Shown in pieces: positions 16,448 to 25,609 of a DNA stretch of 64,000 nucleotides (positions are counted from its first letter, which is position 1; every line of letters begins with the position of its first letter). The stretch is from assembly GCF_030418165.1 (NCBI RefSeq), contig NZ_JAUHTQ010000015.1, forward strand, positions 33,920 through 97,919, in the 5' to 3' direction. Made by a program: the position numbers and the translations under genes. Under the pieces are notes generated by a model that saw only the letters and a program-made list of their open reading frames with translations, did no database searches and was not told the DNA's origin. The DNA is from Ureibacillus aquaedulcis (GTDB taxonomy: Bacteria > Bacillota > Bacilli > Bacillales_A > Planococcaceae).

Positions 16448-17044
16448 ATGAAATCCTCTTTAAATGAAATTCTAAGCTTTAATGAATCTTTTGTAGAATC
16501 CAAACAATACGAGTCTTACATCACATCCAAGTTTCCTGATAAAAAATCAGTAATCTTGACTTGCATGGATACTCGTCTGGTTGAATTGCTTCCTAAAGCG
16601 ATGAATATGCGTAATGGCGATGTGAAAATTGTTAAAAATGCAGGGGCCCAAGTGAGCCATCCATTTGGATCGATTATGAGAAGTATCTTAGTAGCTGTCT
16701 ATGAATTGAAAGCTGACGAAGTATTTGTTATTGGGCACCATGATTGTGGTATGAGCGCCGTTGATCCGGATGTAATGATCGGACATATGTCGGAACGTGG
16801 AATCAATGACGATATCATTAATACCGTTAAGTACTCAGGCTTTGATTTAGTTGAATGGCTTCGAGGTTTCGGGGATGTTTCGCAAAGTGTGTTAAAAAGC
16901 GTTGACCTGATCCGCAATCATCCATTGATGCCAAAAATGACACCTGTCCATGGACTTGTCATCGATCCGAACACAGGTAAACTGGAATTACTGGCTGATG
17001 GAAATTCCTACTTAAAAGATAATAGTACTGAAGCTACGGTATAA
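16448..17044 (+). CDS. Beta-class carbonic anhydrase
   Basis: Cytosolic zinc enzyme that interconverts CO2 and bicarbonate. Zinc-site motifs are visible: CMDTRL (Cys and Asp-Arg dyad) and HHDCGM (His and Cys). Length, 198 residues, and the HPFGSIMRS block match the YtiB-like beta-CA subgroup of Bacillales. The start at 16448 is chosen because AGGAG lies ten bases upstream; an in-frame ATG at 16424 lacks a site. A strong terminator follows, so it is monocistronic. Confidence 0.9.
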   Translation: MKSSLNEILSFNESFVESKQYESYITSKFPDKKSVILTCMDTRLVELLPKAMNMRNGDVKIVKNAGAQVSHPFGSIMRSILVAVYELKADEVFVIGHHDCGMSAVDPDVMIGHMSERGINDDIINTVKYSGFDLVEWLRGFGDVSQSVLKSVDLIRNHPLMPKMTPVHGLVIDPNTGKLELLADGNSYLKDNSTEATV

Positions 17045-17055
17045 AATCCAAACAT

Positions 17056-17121
17056 AAAAAGGGCTATCCTAAAAAAATGCAATTGCTGGGCAAATAGCAT
17101 TTTTATAGGATAGTCCCTTTT
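17056..17121. terminator. Bidirectional intrinsic terminator
   Basis: AAAAAGGGCTATCCTA pairs with TAGGATAGTCCCTTTT, with an inner AATGC/GCATT stem. It separates two convergent genes and overlaps the end of the acetyltransferase gene. Confidence 0.85.
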
Positions 17122-17719
17122 AATTTCGCAGATCATCGCGGAGTAAAGAATAGAGATAATGATCTTCCCAACTTCCATTGATATATAAAAGCTCCCTCAA
17201 TAAACCCTCACGAACAAAATGGGCATTTTCCAGCACCTTGATGGAACCTCCATTTTTCGGTGATACATATGCTTCAATGCGGTGCAATTTTACAGTGCGG
17301 AATGCAAATTGAATAACTTCTTTTACTGCCTCTGTTGCAATCCCCTTGCGTGTATACTTTTCATCAATCGAATAGCCGATAAAGGCACTATTATAGGGTA
17401 ATCTTTTAATCGCATACAATGAAATATGGCCAATTAACACATTGCTTCCTTTAGGATAAATACCAAACGAATATTCACGGTTTGCACGCAGTAGATGAAT
17501 ACTCTCCAATATTTTTTTAAATTGTGCTTCTTCTGTGTAAAATTCCTCTTCGTGCAGCGGCTCATGTATGGACCAGAAATATTTATTTCTTCTCATGAGC
17601 TCAGCTAAGCTTCTGGCATCGGATTCTACAAAGGTGCGTAATAATAAGCGATCCCCCTCAATCTTTACCAACTTATCACCCTTTTTATGTAATAAATTCA
17701 AAAACTTTTTCACCATCAT
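17120..17719 (-). CDS. GNAT N-acetyltransferase, RimJ/RimL type
   Basis: Acetyl-CoA-dependent transferase. Visible RimJ/RimL features are EGDRLLLRTFVESDARSLAELM at the start, YTRKGIATEAVKEVIQFAF (acetyl-CoA loop) and RIEAYVSPKNGGSIKVLENAHF. The family acetylates ribosomal protein N-termini or small amines; the substrate here is unknown. The start is uncertain: ATG 17719 has a weak site, while a TTG at 17671 lies after AAGGGTGAT and would give a 183-residue protein beginning at the domain. Confidence 0.82.
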   Translation of the reverse strand: MMVKKFLNLLHKKGDKLVKIEGDRLLLRTFVESDARSLAELMRRNKYFWSIHEPLHEEEFYTEEAQFKKILESIHLLRANREYSFGIYPKGSNVLIGHISLYAIKRLPYNSAFIGYSIDEKYTRKGIATEAVKEVIQFAFRTVKLHRIEAYVSPKNGGSIKVLENAHFVREGLLRELLYINGSWEDHYLYSLLRDDLRN

Positions 17720-17830
17720 AAAAGCACCCTAAAGCCTTTCCTGAAGTTTCTTGAAGCTTATACTTTTCCATTATTTTGCACATAATCTAGTTCTTTATTC
17801 AAGCTGTATTTATTTAACCGTGCTTTTATT

Positions 17831-18571
17831 TTATAAATTTGGAATCGCTAATCCTCTTTGCTCAGCTGCTTGCTTTACATGTTGGATGGTTTCTCTTAAT
17901 ACTTTTATGCGAGCATAATGCTTATTATTTCCTGGAACCAGTATCCAGGGTGCGTTTATTGTATTCGTTTTTTCAAACATTTCATTGGCACACACTACAT
18001 AGTCATCAAACTTTTCCCGATTACGCCAGTCTTCATTCGTTAATTTCCATGCCTTCATCGGATTTGTTTGACGTTCATTAAAACGGGCCAACTGTTCATC
18101 TTTATCCACATGAAGCCAGAACTTTATCACTAGATATCGATCGTCCGTCAGCAATTTTTCAAATGTATTTATCTCATTGTAGGCTCTTACCCACTCATCG
18201 GGTTTAGCAAACCCCTCAACTCTCTCTACTAATACTCTGCCGTACCAAGAACGGTCAAATATCCCTATTTGGCCATATTGCGGCAGTTTTCTCCAGAATC
18301 GATGCAGATAATGGTATCTCTTTTCATGGGCTTGAGGCGCTGAAATTGGATGAACGAGAAAGCCACGCGGATCCAGTGTTTGGGTTAATCTTTTAATGGC
18401 GCCCCCTTTACCGGCAGCATCCATGCCTTCGAAGGCAATGATTAAGCCAATTTTATTTTTATATAGATATTGCTGAATGTTCAACATTTCATATTGGAGC
18501 TTTTCTAGTTCTTTTTTATACTCTTTTTTATCCATTGTTATAGCTAAATCGAGATTTTCCATTTTTTGCAT
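17831..18571 (-). CDS. Polyphosphate kinase 2 family protein
   Basis: Transfers phosphate between polyphosphate and nucleoside mono- or diphosphates. The 246 residues show the PPK2 P-loop FEGMDAAGKGGAIKRL (about 46-61), DPRGF, the Walker B-like DRSWYGRVLVERVEG, and the lid with RQTNPMKAWKLT. It is a single-domain PPK2. Whether it prefers AMP or ADP needs a tree or an assay. The ATG follows AGGGGTG; the gene stands alone. Confidence 0.88.
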   Translation of the reverse strand: MQKMENLDLAITMDKKEYKKELEKLQYEMLNIQQYLYKNKIGLIIAFEGMDAAGKGGAIKRLTQTLDPRGFLVHPISAPQAHEKRYHYLHRFWRKLPQYGQIGIFDRSWYGRVLVERVEGFAKPDEWVRAYNEINTFEKLLTDDRYLVIKFWLHVDKDEQLARFNERQTNPMKAWKLTNEDWRNREKFDDYVVCANEMFEKTNTINAPWILVPGNNKHYARIKVLRETIQHVKQAAEQRGLAIPNL

Positions 18572-18683
18572 ACGAACACCCCTATTACTCTTTATTCTTA
18601 TTATACAAGAAGTTGTATGTTATTGGAAAATGTTGTTCAAAGCTTTGTTAATGTATATAATTTTATAGAAGGGGGAGGAATGG

Positions 18684-19415
18684 ATGAGTCGCTTAATTTT
18701 ATTATTTATTTCGGTCATTGTAGCCGCACTCTATACAATCAACGCATTTTGGCTACAATTTAATGGCCATTCAACAATTGATATCATCAATCGATTGCCA
18801 TTATTATTAGCACCAGCAAATTATGTTTACTACATATGGATTATTATTTTCATATTTCTTTTCCTTTGGATTTATAACTATATCAAGATACGTCGGACTA
18901 ATCTCTTTATAACAAATTTACAGACAATATTGTTCATGGTAGTAGTGGTTCTTCTGATTGCCTCTCTTTGGAGCTGGCACAAAAATTATGCCGTTTTATC
19001 CACAGTGACATTATTGCTGCAAGTTGTTGCTTTATTTGGACTTTATTTTTCATATCCATTGAAAAAGGAATTCTTCAAATTAAGAATGCCCATTGCTATT
19101 TTCTTTGGCTGGACCACTTTTTTATTTATCTTGGAATGCTGCTATCTTCTAGTAGATTATCAATGGTCAGGCTTTGGAATTAGCAATGCTCTTTGGGCAG
19201 TAATTGTCATGACCTTCGGGACGGCCATTGCCCTTCATCTGAGGTACCATCATTTTGATACCGCTTTCCCAATCGTTTTTATCTGGTGTTATGTTGGTAT
19301 TGCCGTACAGAACGGATTTGATGAACTGTTAGTGACGACGGCTGCCCTATTCTTGGCCGGCGTGATGGTTGTAGGTGTGTTCTTGATTAAAAAGGCTTAT
19401 CATCCCTCAAATTAG
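18684..19415 (+). CDS. Multi-pass membrane protein, TspO/MBR-like
   Basis: A 243-residue protein with about seven hydrophobic helices rich in Trp and Tyr. The segment APANYVYYIWIIIFIFLF resembles the PAG-x-x-F-x-IWGxIY signature of the longer tryptophan-rich sensory (TspO-related) proteins of Bacillales, but the canonical glycines are missing, so the assignment is tentative. Those proteins have been linked to tetrapyrrole or stress responses without a clear mechanism. GGGGGAGG before the ATG is a strong ribosome site. It is convergent with map. Confidence 0.6.
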   Translation: MSRLILLFISVIVAALYTINAFWLQFNGHSTIDIINRLPLLLAPANYVYYIWIIIFIFLFLWIYNYIKIRRTNLFITNLQTILFMVVVVLLIASLWSWHKNYAVLSTVTLLLQVVALFGLYFSYPLKKEFFKLRMPIAIFFGWTTFLFILECCYLLVDYQWSGFGISNALWAVIVMTFGTAIALHLRYHHFDTAFPIVFIWCYVGIAVQNGFDELLVTTAALFLAGVMVVGVFLIKKAYHPSN

Positions 19416-19422
19416 AGGACAT

Positions 19423-19471
19423 AAAAAGAATCCTGTCCACTTGATCTGAATTCAAGTGGCAGGATTCTTTT

Positions 19472-19473
<2 letters not shown>
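19423..19473. terminator. Bidirectional intrinsic terminator
   Basis: AAAAGAATCCTG-CCACTTGA pairs with TTCAAGTGG-CAGGATTCTTTT; it overlaps the map stop codon. Confidence 0.88.
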
Positions 19474-20254
<781 letters not shown>

Positions 20255-20371
20255 TTATATAATATACCACAACCATAACAAATTATTGGGCTTGTAATCT
20301 TGGTGTAGGGTTGTTTGTTTCGAATTTATTTCTAACTAAATGGGTTTTCCTAATAAGGATTCTAATTAGGT

Positions 20372-20600
20372 GTAGTTTTGGTAAGCGGACATAGCATATA
20401 AGTAGCATGAGCCAACTTATTGTCAAACGTCTTGTCTATGAGGCCAACACGATGTTGGTCATGCTGCCATTGCCACACGATGTGGCGCTTTTGGCAGCGG
20501 CTTATGTCAAGGTCCGCTCACAACAATTTGCAGTTCTAAAGATTTCGGAGATTTTACGCAGCTTACATAGTAGGCTGCGTGTTCTAGTTTTGATACCTTT
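20372..20600 (+). repeat. Structured dispersed repeat A, copy 1
   Basis: About 200 bases matching copy 2 at 29.5-29.7 kb in inverted orientation. The best-conserved part (20438-20520) contains GGCCAAC-acgat-GTTGGTC and CTGCCATTGCCAC-acgat-GTGGCGCTTTTGGCAG hairpins. A long-range stem pairs GCGGAC (near 20388) with GTCCGC (near 20515), and a third hairpin is CGCAGC/GCTGCG (20565-20582). The element fills part of the map-thiT gap. A short reading frame through it exists but has no ribosome site. No transposase is linked. Confidence 0.8.
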
Positions 20601-20609
20601 CTGGATTTA

Positions 20610-21010
20610 AATACTCCTATTTTCACTTCACAATGCGTTTCATCCCACTTATATAACGCGTCTCACTCCTCTTTTCATTTCACAATGCGTTTCATCCCTC
20701 TTCTAAAACACGTCTCACTACTATTTTCACTTCACAATGCGTTTCATCTCACTTATATAACGCGTCTCACTCCTATTTTCACTTCACAATGCGTTTCATC
20801 TCACTTATATAACGCGTCTCACTCCTATTTTCACTTCACAATGCGTTTCATCTCTCTTATATAACGCGTCTCACTCCTATTTTCACTTCACAATACGTTT
20901 CATCCCACTTATATAACGCGTCTCACTCCTATTTTCACTTCACAATGCGTTTCATCTTACTTATGAAACGCATCTCACTCCTACTTACACCTCACAATGC
21001 GTTTTCCCCG
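20610..21010. repeat. Tandem array 2: eight units of 52 bp
   Basis: CACAATGCGTTTCAT recurs at 20629, 20681, 20733, 20785, 20837, 20889 (one change), 20941 and 20993, exactly 52 bp apart. The unit also contains CACTTATATAACGCGTCTCA. GCGTT and AACGC arms pair across about 15 bases; in the unit at 20943 they extend to a perfect ATGCGTTTCAT/ATGAAACGCAT stem with a 7-base loop. The array starts right after repeat A and ends before the thiT terminator. Confidence 0.92.
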
Positions 21011-21025
21011 CCTCGACAATTTAAA

Positions 21026-21060
21026 AAAGACGACCCTAAGGCTCTTAGGTCGTCTTTAAC
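21026..21060 (-). terminator. Intrinsic terminator of thiT
   Basis: AAAGACGACC pairs with GGTCGTCTTT around a CTAAGGCTCTTA loop, whose ends pair further (CTAAG/CTTAG-like). It lies just past the thiT stop. Confidence 0.8.
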
Positions 21061-21065
21061 TTTAT

Positions 21066-21623
21066 TTATTTCGTTTTTAAAAGTCTTGGTGCTGCCGTGA
21101 ATAGTAAAGAGCCGGCAATTGCTGTCAGGATGATGGCTGGAATCATATAGGATCCGTTATAGATTAATGTGTAGACCCATACGTTTTGGTCCCCTGCGTA
21201 TTCACTAAAGAAGACGACTCCGGCAAGTGAATGGGCCGCGTAGCGCAATAAACCGCCCAGTACTATCCCTAATACAATATAACGAACAATGCTTTTCTTA
21301 TTCACTTCATTGGCTGCTTGTAAAATTTGCTTTCTGAAAACACCGGCCAATCCGACAACCGAAAATGCGACTACATAATCGAGTAACGCTTGGGCCCAAT
21401 GCAAGATATAGGCACCGAAAAGCATTTGCAAACCACCAATTAAGAATCCTGTTGTAATACCCGCCAGCATTCCCCAGCGAACTGCAATGATCAGGATCGG
21501 CAACATGACAAAGCTGATTGATCCGCCTTGCGCCCAAAGCGCAAAGGATAGTTTGTCCAACACCACACCAAGCCCGGCAAAAATCGCAATTTCAACGAGC
21601 ATTAATAATTTTTTATTGTTCAT
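21066..21623 (-). CDS. thiT: ECF transporter thiamine-binding component ThiT
   Basis: Substrate-specific membrane subunit of an energy-coupling-factor thiamine importer. The 185 residues form about six helices and include the family segment IAIFAGLGVVLDKLSF and the WAQGGSISFVMLPI loop that lines the thiamine pocket in known ThiT structures. It relies on shared EcfAA'T modules encoded elsewhere. A TPP riboswitch lies in its leader, which confirms the vitamin. AGAGAGGAG precedes the ATG. Confidence 0.93.
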   Translation of the reverse strand: MNNKKLLMLVEIAIFAGLGVVLDKLSFALWAQGGSISFVMLPILIIAVRWGMLAGITTGFLIGGLQMLFGAYILHWAQALLDYVVAFSVVGLAGVFRKQILQAANEVNKKSIVRYIVLGIVLGGLLRYAAHSLAGVVFFSEYAGDQNVWVYTLIYNGSYMIPAIILTAIAGSLLFTAAPRLLKTK

Positions 21624-21767
21624 AACAAATCTCCTCTCTCTTAATCCGAATTAGAACCTAAGAGAAGGAATAGAAAACACTGTTAGTGCATATTGCCCAG
21701 ACACTCATTTTTCCAAATAAAAAATGACGCCAGGACAGAGCCTAAACGCCAATTGGAGTCGGTTTCT

Positions 21768-21862
21768 ATCCACATCCCTACGCAAGTACTAACTTACAGG
21801 TTCATAGAGTTAGTGCAACAAGTGCACAATCTCAGCTGACTTCATCAGCTCCCCTTGTGGTA
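21768..21862 (-). promoter_or_regulatory. TPP riboswitch (THI element) of thiT
   Basis: On the minus strand the conserved pieces appear in order: ACAAGGGGAGC, GTCAGCTGAGATT (the CTGAGA pyrimidine-sensor motif), GAACCTGTAAGTTAGTA and TTGCGTAGGGATGTGG (pyrophosphate-sensor side). A GACTCCA/TGGCGTC stem with a T run (21728-21765) downstream is a candidate terminator, so thiamine pyrophosphate probably ends transcription early. Confidence 0.93.
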
Positions 21863-21998
21863 AATACATTTTATTTCATTGTTAGAACATACCTAATTGT
21901 ATCAAACTATATGTACTTTTCAACAAGAATATGAATACGAATCCTTTTTCTTGTCAATCACTTCCATATAACCTATTGCCATACTACGAGGTGAATTC

Positions 21999-22328
21999 AT
22001 GGAAAATCATAAAATTATTTCGGCTCTTTGTTATGCAAGTCTATTGTTCGCACCGTTTTTATTGCCCCTGATTGTTTATTTTGTCATTAAGGATAAAGAA
22101 GTGAAATATCATGCAAGACGAGCCTTTGTATCCCATTCAATCCCAACTGCCCTTTCGATTCTGTTGGCAATTTTCGGATTTATAGGTATGTTGACATTAG
22201 ACTATAATAATATGAGCGGTTATGTAATCCTTATGTTTGTTCTGATGGGAATCTACTTTCTGGTTACCATCGGGATTATTATCTGGAATATCATACAAGC
22301 CTATCGAATCTATCGGGTAGGTTTTTAA
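21999..22328 (+). CDS. DUF4870-like small membrane protein
   Basis: A 109-residue protein with three hydrophobic segments (about 8-30, 47-67 and 75-97). The pattern ALCYASLLFAPFLLPLIVYFVIKDKEVKYHARRAF is typical of DUF4870 proteins, in which the helix-loop-helix is followed by a conserved HARRA-like motif. Function unknown. It has ACGAGGTG before the ATG. A 42-residue gene follows 58 bases later, and the pair may be co-transcribed. Confidence 0.78.
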   Translation: MENHKIISALCYASLLFAPFLLPLIVYFVIKDKEVKYHARRAFVSHSIPTALSILLAIFGFIGMLTLDYNNMSGYVILMFVLMGIYFLVTIGIIIWNIIQAYRIYRVGF

Positions 22329-22386
22329 AGGTGTAATGATGGGTATATACTTGATAAGGTTTCATAATGTGAAGGAGTGCATATCT

Positions 22387-22515
22387 ATGAACTTAGGAAA
22401 AGTCGTTCGAACAGTTATTAAAGTGGCACCAATTGTCTATCCCATCGTGAAGAAGTTTATGGCAAACAAAAAAACCACTAGGTCGGGCTTTAAAGTAAAC
22501 GGCAGAGACTATTAA
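22387..22515 (+). CDS. Small basic protein, 42 residues, unknown
   Basis: Reading frame with a GAAGGAG ribosome site 11 bases before the ATG. The peptide has an amphipathic, hydrophobic first half (VVRTVIKVAPIVYPIVKKF) and a basic tail; it could lie on the membrane surface. The stop codon is inside the loop of an intrinsic terminator, which supports its being the last gene of the DUF4870 unit. I do not recognise the family. Confidence 0.6.
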   Translation: MNLGKVVRTVIKVAPIVYPIVKKFMANKKTTRSGFKVNGRDY

Positions 22516-22535
22516 TGTCTCCGCCGTTTTTTTAC
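22497..22535. terminator. Bidirectional intrinsic terminator
   Basis: AAACGGC-a-GAGAC pairs with GTCTC-c-GCCGTTT, followed by a T run. It ends the small gene on the plus strand and adjoins the sbcC stop on the other. Confidence 0.85.
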
Positions 22536-25500
22536 TTCAGAAGGATGGATGTTTGACTATACCCTTCTTTTAATTTTTCTACCTGTAAAATAGCAGGAAT
22601 GGCCGCCTTCAACTCGGATACGTGAGAAATGACGCCTATCATTCGTCCTGATTTCTGCAGGTCGATCAGTGTATCAATTGCTTTCATAAGTGATTCTTCA
22701 TCCAACGAACCAAAACCTTCATCGATAAACATCGTATCGATTTTCACATTCCCTTGGAAGCTTTGAATGACATCCGCCATTCCTAAAGCTAGGCATAGGG
22801 AAGCGTTAAATTTCTCCCCGCCAGATAGGGATTTTACATCTCGTGACTGTCCTGTGTATGTGTCATAGACATCCAGGCTTAAACCGCTTTGGCGTCCATG
22901 TGATTCTTGTCTATCCGAGCATTGTAAATAATATTGTCCATTTGATAGATTCTTCAATCGAATATTGGCTGCTTCCGTAATTTGCTCCAAATATCCCATT
23001 TGTACATAGCGTTCAAAGGAGATTTTTTTGCTATTTTGCCCGCGCAATAAATTGTGTAAATCTATGATTTGACTGGAAATCTCCTCAAGCTGGTAGATTT
23101 TATCCGCTACTTGGTCCAATTTCTCGGAGAAATCAATGGCCTGGCTTTCGTATTGCAGGGTGCGATTCATTATTTGAAGTGCATTTTCATATTCGAATTT
23201 TAAAGTATTTAACCCCTCTTCCATAAGGCTTAAATCTACTTTTTCCTTGCCCTCCAACTCTTCACTCTCTTGCTGTACTTGAGCGGTAATCGTATGAAGA
23301 ACTTTCGAAAACTCCATATATTGATTTTGCAGATGAGTGATTTGGAAATCATCACGAAGAGAAGACTCGAAATGCCTATAGCTTTCAAAACCAGCTTCTG
23401 CCATCGACCGTTTAAATTCTTCTTTCGCTAATACCAGCTTTTCTTCTAGATGCTCGATTTGTTTCGTTGTTTGGTTTACTGCCTCTTCCGTTGCAGCAAC
23501 ATATTTTTCAACATCGTGTAAGTGTTTCTGGACTTTTTCCCATTGAGTAAATAACGCAAGCTTATGTTTTTCTGCATCGGCAATTGCCTTGTGTAATTGT
23601 GATATATGCTGTAGGTTGCTTGGAATTTCTTTTTGTTGCTCGGTTAAAACCGTACTTTCTCTTAAAAGTTGTTCTTTCATATGATAGTGCTTGTCCACAA
23701 GCTGTTTTTGTTCAGACTCCAGTTGTTCAAGCATGGATTTCAATTGTTTTAAATTCTTTTTATAGGCCACAAGCTTTGCGTCATCTTTTTTTATTTGCTC
23801 AATTTTCAAGTTTAACTCGTTATATTGCCCAGTAATTTCCTGTTCTTTTTCAAGAGGTGCACTAAATTTCTCTAGTTCTTGTTCACATTGTGTTACCTGT
23901 GCTGCATGTGCACTCATTTTGGCTTCAGCTCTATATTTTTTTTGCTCAGCCTCAGCCAAACGTGCCTTAAGATTCTTGATTGTTGTTTCATCAACGCTCA
24001 CAGTATGCTCACTGGTAATCTGTTTGTGTTCTGTACTTCCGCATACCGGACAAGGTGCTCCTGGAACTAAGCTGGACGCCAGGATGGAAGCCTGATTTGT
24101 TAGCCATTTTCCTTCTTCAAGGTCGTACAATTGTTTAGCAGACTGGTATTCCTTCTCAGAAGTATTTACATTCATCTGCAAGCCCTGCAGCTCATGCTTT
24201 AACTGATTATAAAGTGAGAAAAGATTTATGATTTGTTTCAACTTCGTTTGCTGCTCTAGATATTCATTGAAGTTTCCCTTCTTTTCTTCGAGCTGTTCGA
24301 TAAGTTGGTGAAGCTGATCAACTTTCTCTTTTTCCCCATTAAGCTGCTTTTCAATATTGGCTAGCGCATTATGAGCTTCTTTCTCTGCTATCTTTAGCGA
24401 TTCAACTTTTTTGCTCAATAATTCAATTTGTTCATAGCGGGGCAATAATTTTTGAAGATCATTTAGCTGTTGTGAAGCTTGCTCACGCTCTATTTGTTTA
24501 GAACTCTCAATCTCAAACACTCTAGTTGCTTCTGCCAGATCATTTTTGGCCAGTTCCAGCCTTTGAGTTGCATTTTCCAGATGGTTTTGCTTGTCCACCT
24601 TTTCTTTGTGCAGGGCATGGCATTGTTGATTTAAAGGCTGAATCTTACTTGCTCGGATGGCTGCTTCATAGTCACTTTTCATCTGCTCATAAGTAGGCTT
24701 TTGCTGTTCCAGCTCTTGAAGCTTTTGCTTTCTTTGTTGATAATTATCGATTCGGTCATTAATGGCTTTATCTTGAATGAAACGATTGTATTGATCATCA
24801 TGTTTTATTCTTGCTTCTTCATAGTGTTTTCTATCTTCTTTAATTTTTTCTCTATAAAATTTCACTTCTTCATCTAGTGCATCCTGAATCTGATAAACAT
24901 TGGATTCTTGCGCAAGCACGGCAAATAGGAACGAATCCCTTTTTGGCAGGGCCCCTTCGATTTGAGAAATATAGCTATTTTTCAATGTACGTGCCCGATC
25001 TAATTCCATCTCTGCCTTGCGTTTCTTTTCCTCTAGCTTTTGAGCCATTTCGCCATATCGGTTTGTTTTAAAAATCTTGCGCAAAATTTCTTCTTTGTTA
25101 TCGGACTGGGAAGTCAGCAGCTTGCGAAATTCACCTTGCGGCAGCATGACAATTTGATTGAATTGATCATAAGATAATCCAATAAGTTCTTCTATTTTTT
25201 GATTGATATCGGTTACTCTTTGTCTTTCGACTATTGCTGCTTCCTGACCATCTACTTGAATTTCAAACAGCTCGTATTTTTCCCCTGTAGCTGTTTTTCG
25301 CCCTTCCTTCACATGGGAAAGCTGGCGTAGAACACGGTAGGTCCTTCCATGGATTTCGAACACTAATTCCACCGCTGTATGAACCGTATCTTCCGCAAAG
25401 TCGCTTCTTAGCGTTTTTGTTTCTTTCCGGTCTTGTCCACTGCCGAAACCATATAGAGCAAAGGAAATCCCATCAAAGATTGTCGTTTTTCCCGCTCCGG

Positions 25501-25609
25501 TTGAACCTGAAATCACAAATAATCGGTTGTCTTTTAGCTCATTGAAATCAATTACTTCTACATTTTTATACGGCCCGAATGCCTTCATTGTAAGTTTAAT
25601 CGGCTTCAC
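22532..25609 (-). CDS. sbcC: Exonuclease subunit SbcC (Rad50-like ATPase)
   Basis: ATPase half of the SbcCD nuclease, which opens hairpins and trims blocked DNA ends. The 1025 residues have an N-terminal ABC half with Walker A GSTGAGKTTIFDG (about 34-46), long coiled coils on either side of a zinc hook CPVC (about 518-521), and a C-terminal half with SLSGGEKFNASLCLALG signature and Walker B DTMFIDEGFGSLDE. Its start overlaps the sbcD stop by four bases (ATGA), so the two subunits are translationally coupled. Confidence 0.96.
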   Translation of the reverse strand: MKPIKLTMKAFGPYKNVEVIDFNELKDNRLFVISGSTGAGKTTIFDGISFALYGFGSGQDRKETKTLRSDFAEDTVHTAVELVFEIHGRTYRVLRQLSHVKEGRKTATGEKYELFEIQVDGQEAAIVERQRVTDINQKIEELIGLSYDQFNQIVMLPQGEFRKLLTSQSDNKEEILRKIFKTNRYGEMAQKLEEKKRKAEMELDRARTLKNSYISQIEGALPKRDSFLFAVLAQESNVYQIQDALDEEVKFYREKIKEDRKHYEEARIKHDDQYNRFIQDKAINDRIDNYQQRKQKLQELEQQKPTYEQMKSDYEAAIRASKIQPLNQQCHALHKEKVDKQNHLENATQRLELAKNDLAEATRVFEIESSKQIEREQASQQLNDLQKLLPRYEQIELLSKKVESLKIAEKEAHNALANIEKQLNGEKEKVDQLHQLIEQLEEKKGNFNEYLEQQTKLKQIINLFSLYNQLKHELQGLQMNVNTSEKEYQSAKQLYDLEEGKWLTNQASILASSLVPGAPCPVCGSTEHKQITSEHTVSVDETTIKNLKARLAEAEQKKYRAEAKMSAHAAQVTQCEQELEKFSAPLEKEQEITGQYNELNLKIEQIKKDDAKLVAYKKNLKQLKSMLEQLESEQKQLVDKHYHMKEQLLRESTVLTEQQKEIPSNLQHISQLHKAIADAEKHKLALFTQWEKVQKHLHDVEKYVAATEEAVNQTTKQIEHLEEKLVLAKEEFKRSMAEAGFESYRHFESSLRDDFQITHLQNQYMEFSKVLHTITAQVQQESEELEGKEKVDLSLMEEGLNTLKFEYENALQIMNRTLQYESQAIDFSEKLDQVADKIYQLEEISSQIIDLHNLLRGQNSKKISFERYVQMGYLEQITEAANIRLKNLSNGQYYLQCSDRQESHGRQSGLSLDVYDTYTGQSRDVKSLSGGEKFNASLCLALGMADVIQSFQGNVKIDTMFIDEGFGSLDEESLMKAIDTLIDLQKSGRMIGVISHVSELKAAIPAILQVEKLKEGYSQTSILLK

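Noticed and set aside
20407..20610. Small protein encoded by repeat A
   Set aside because: Both copies have an open frame of about 65 codons with a shared segment, but the segment is explained by the hairpins, ribosome sites are missing and differences do not favour silent positions by eye.
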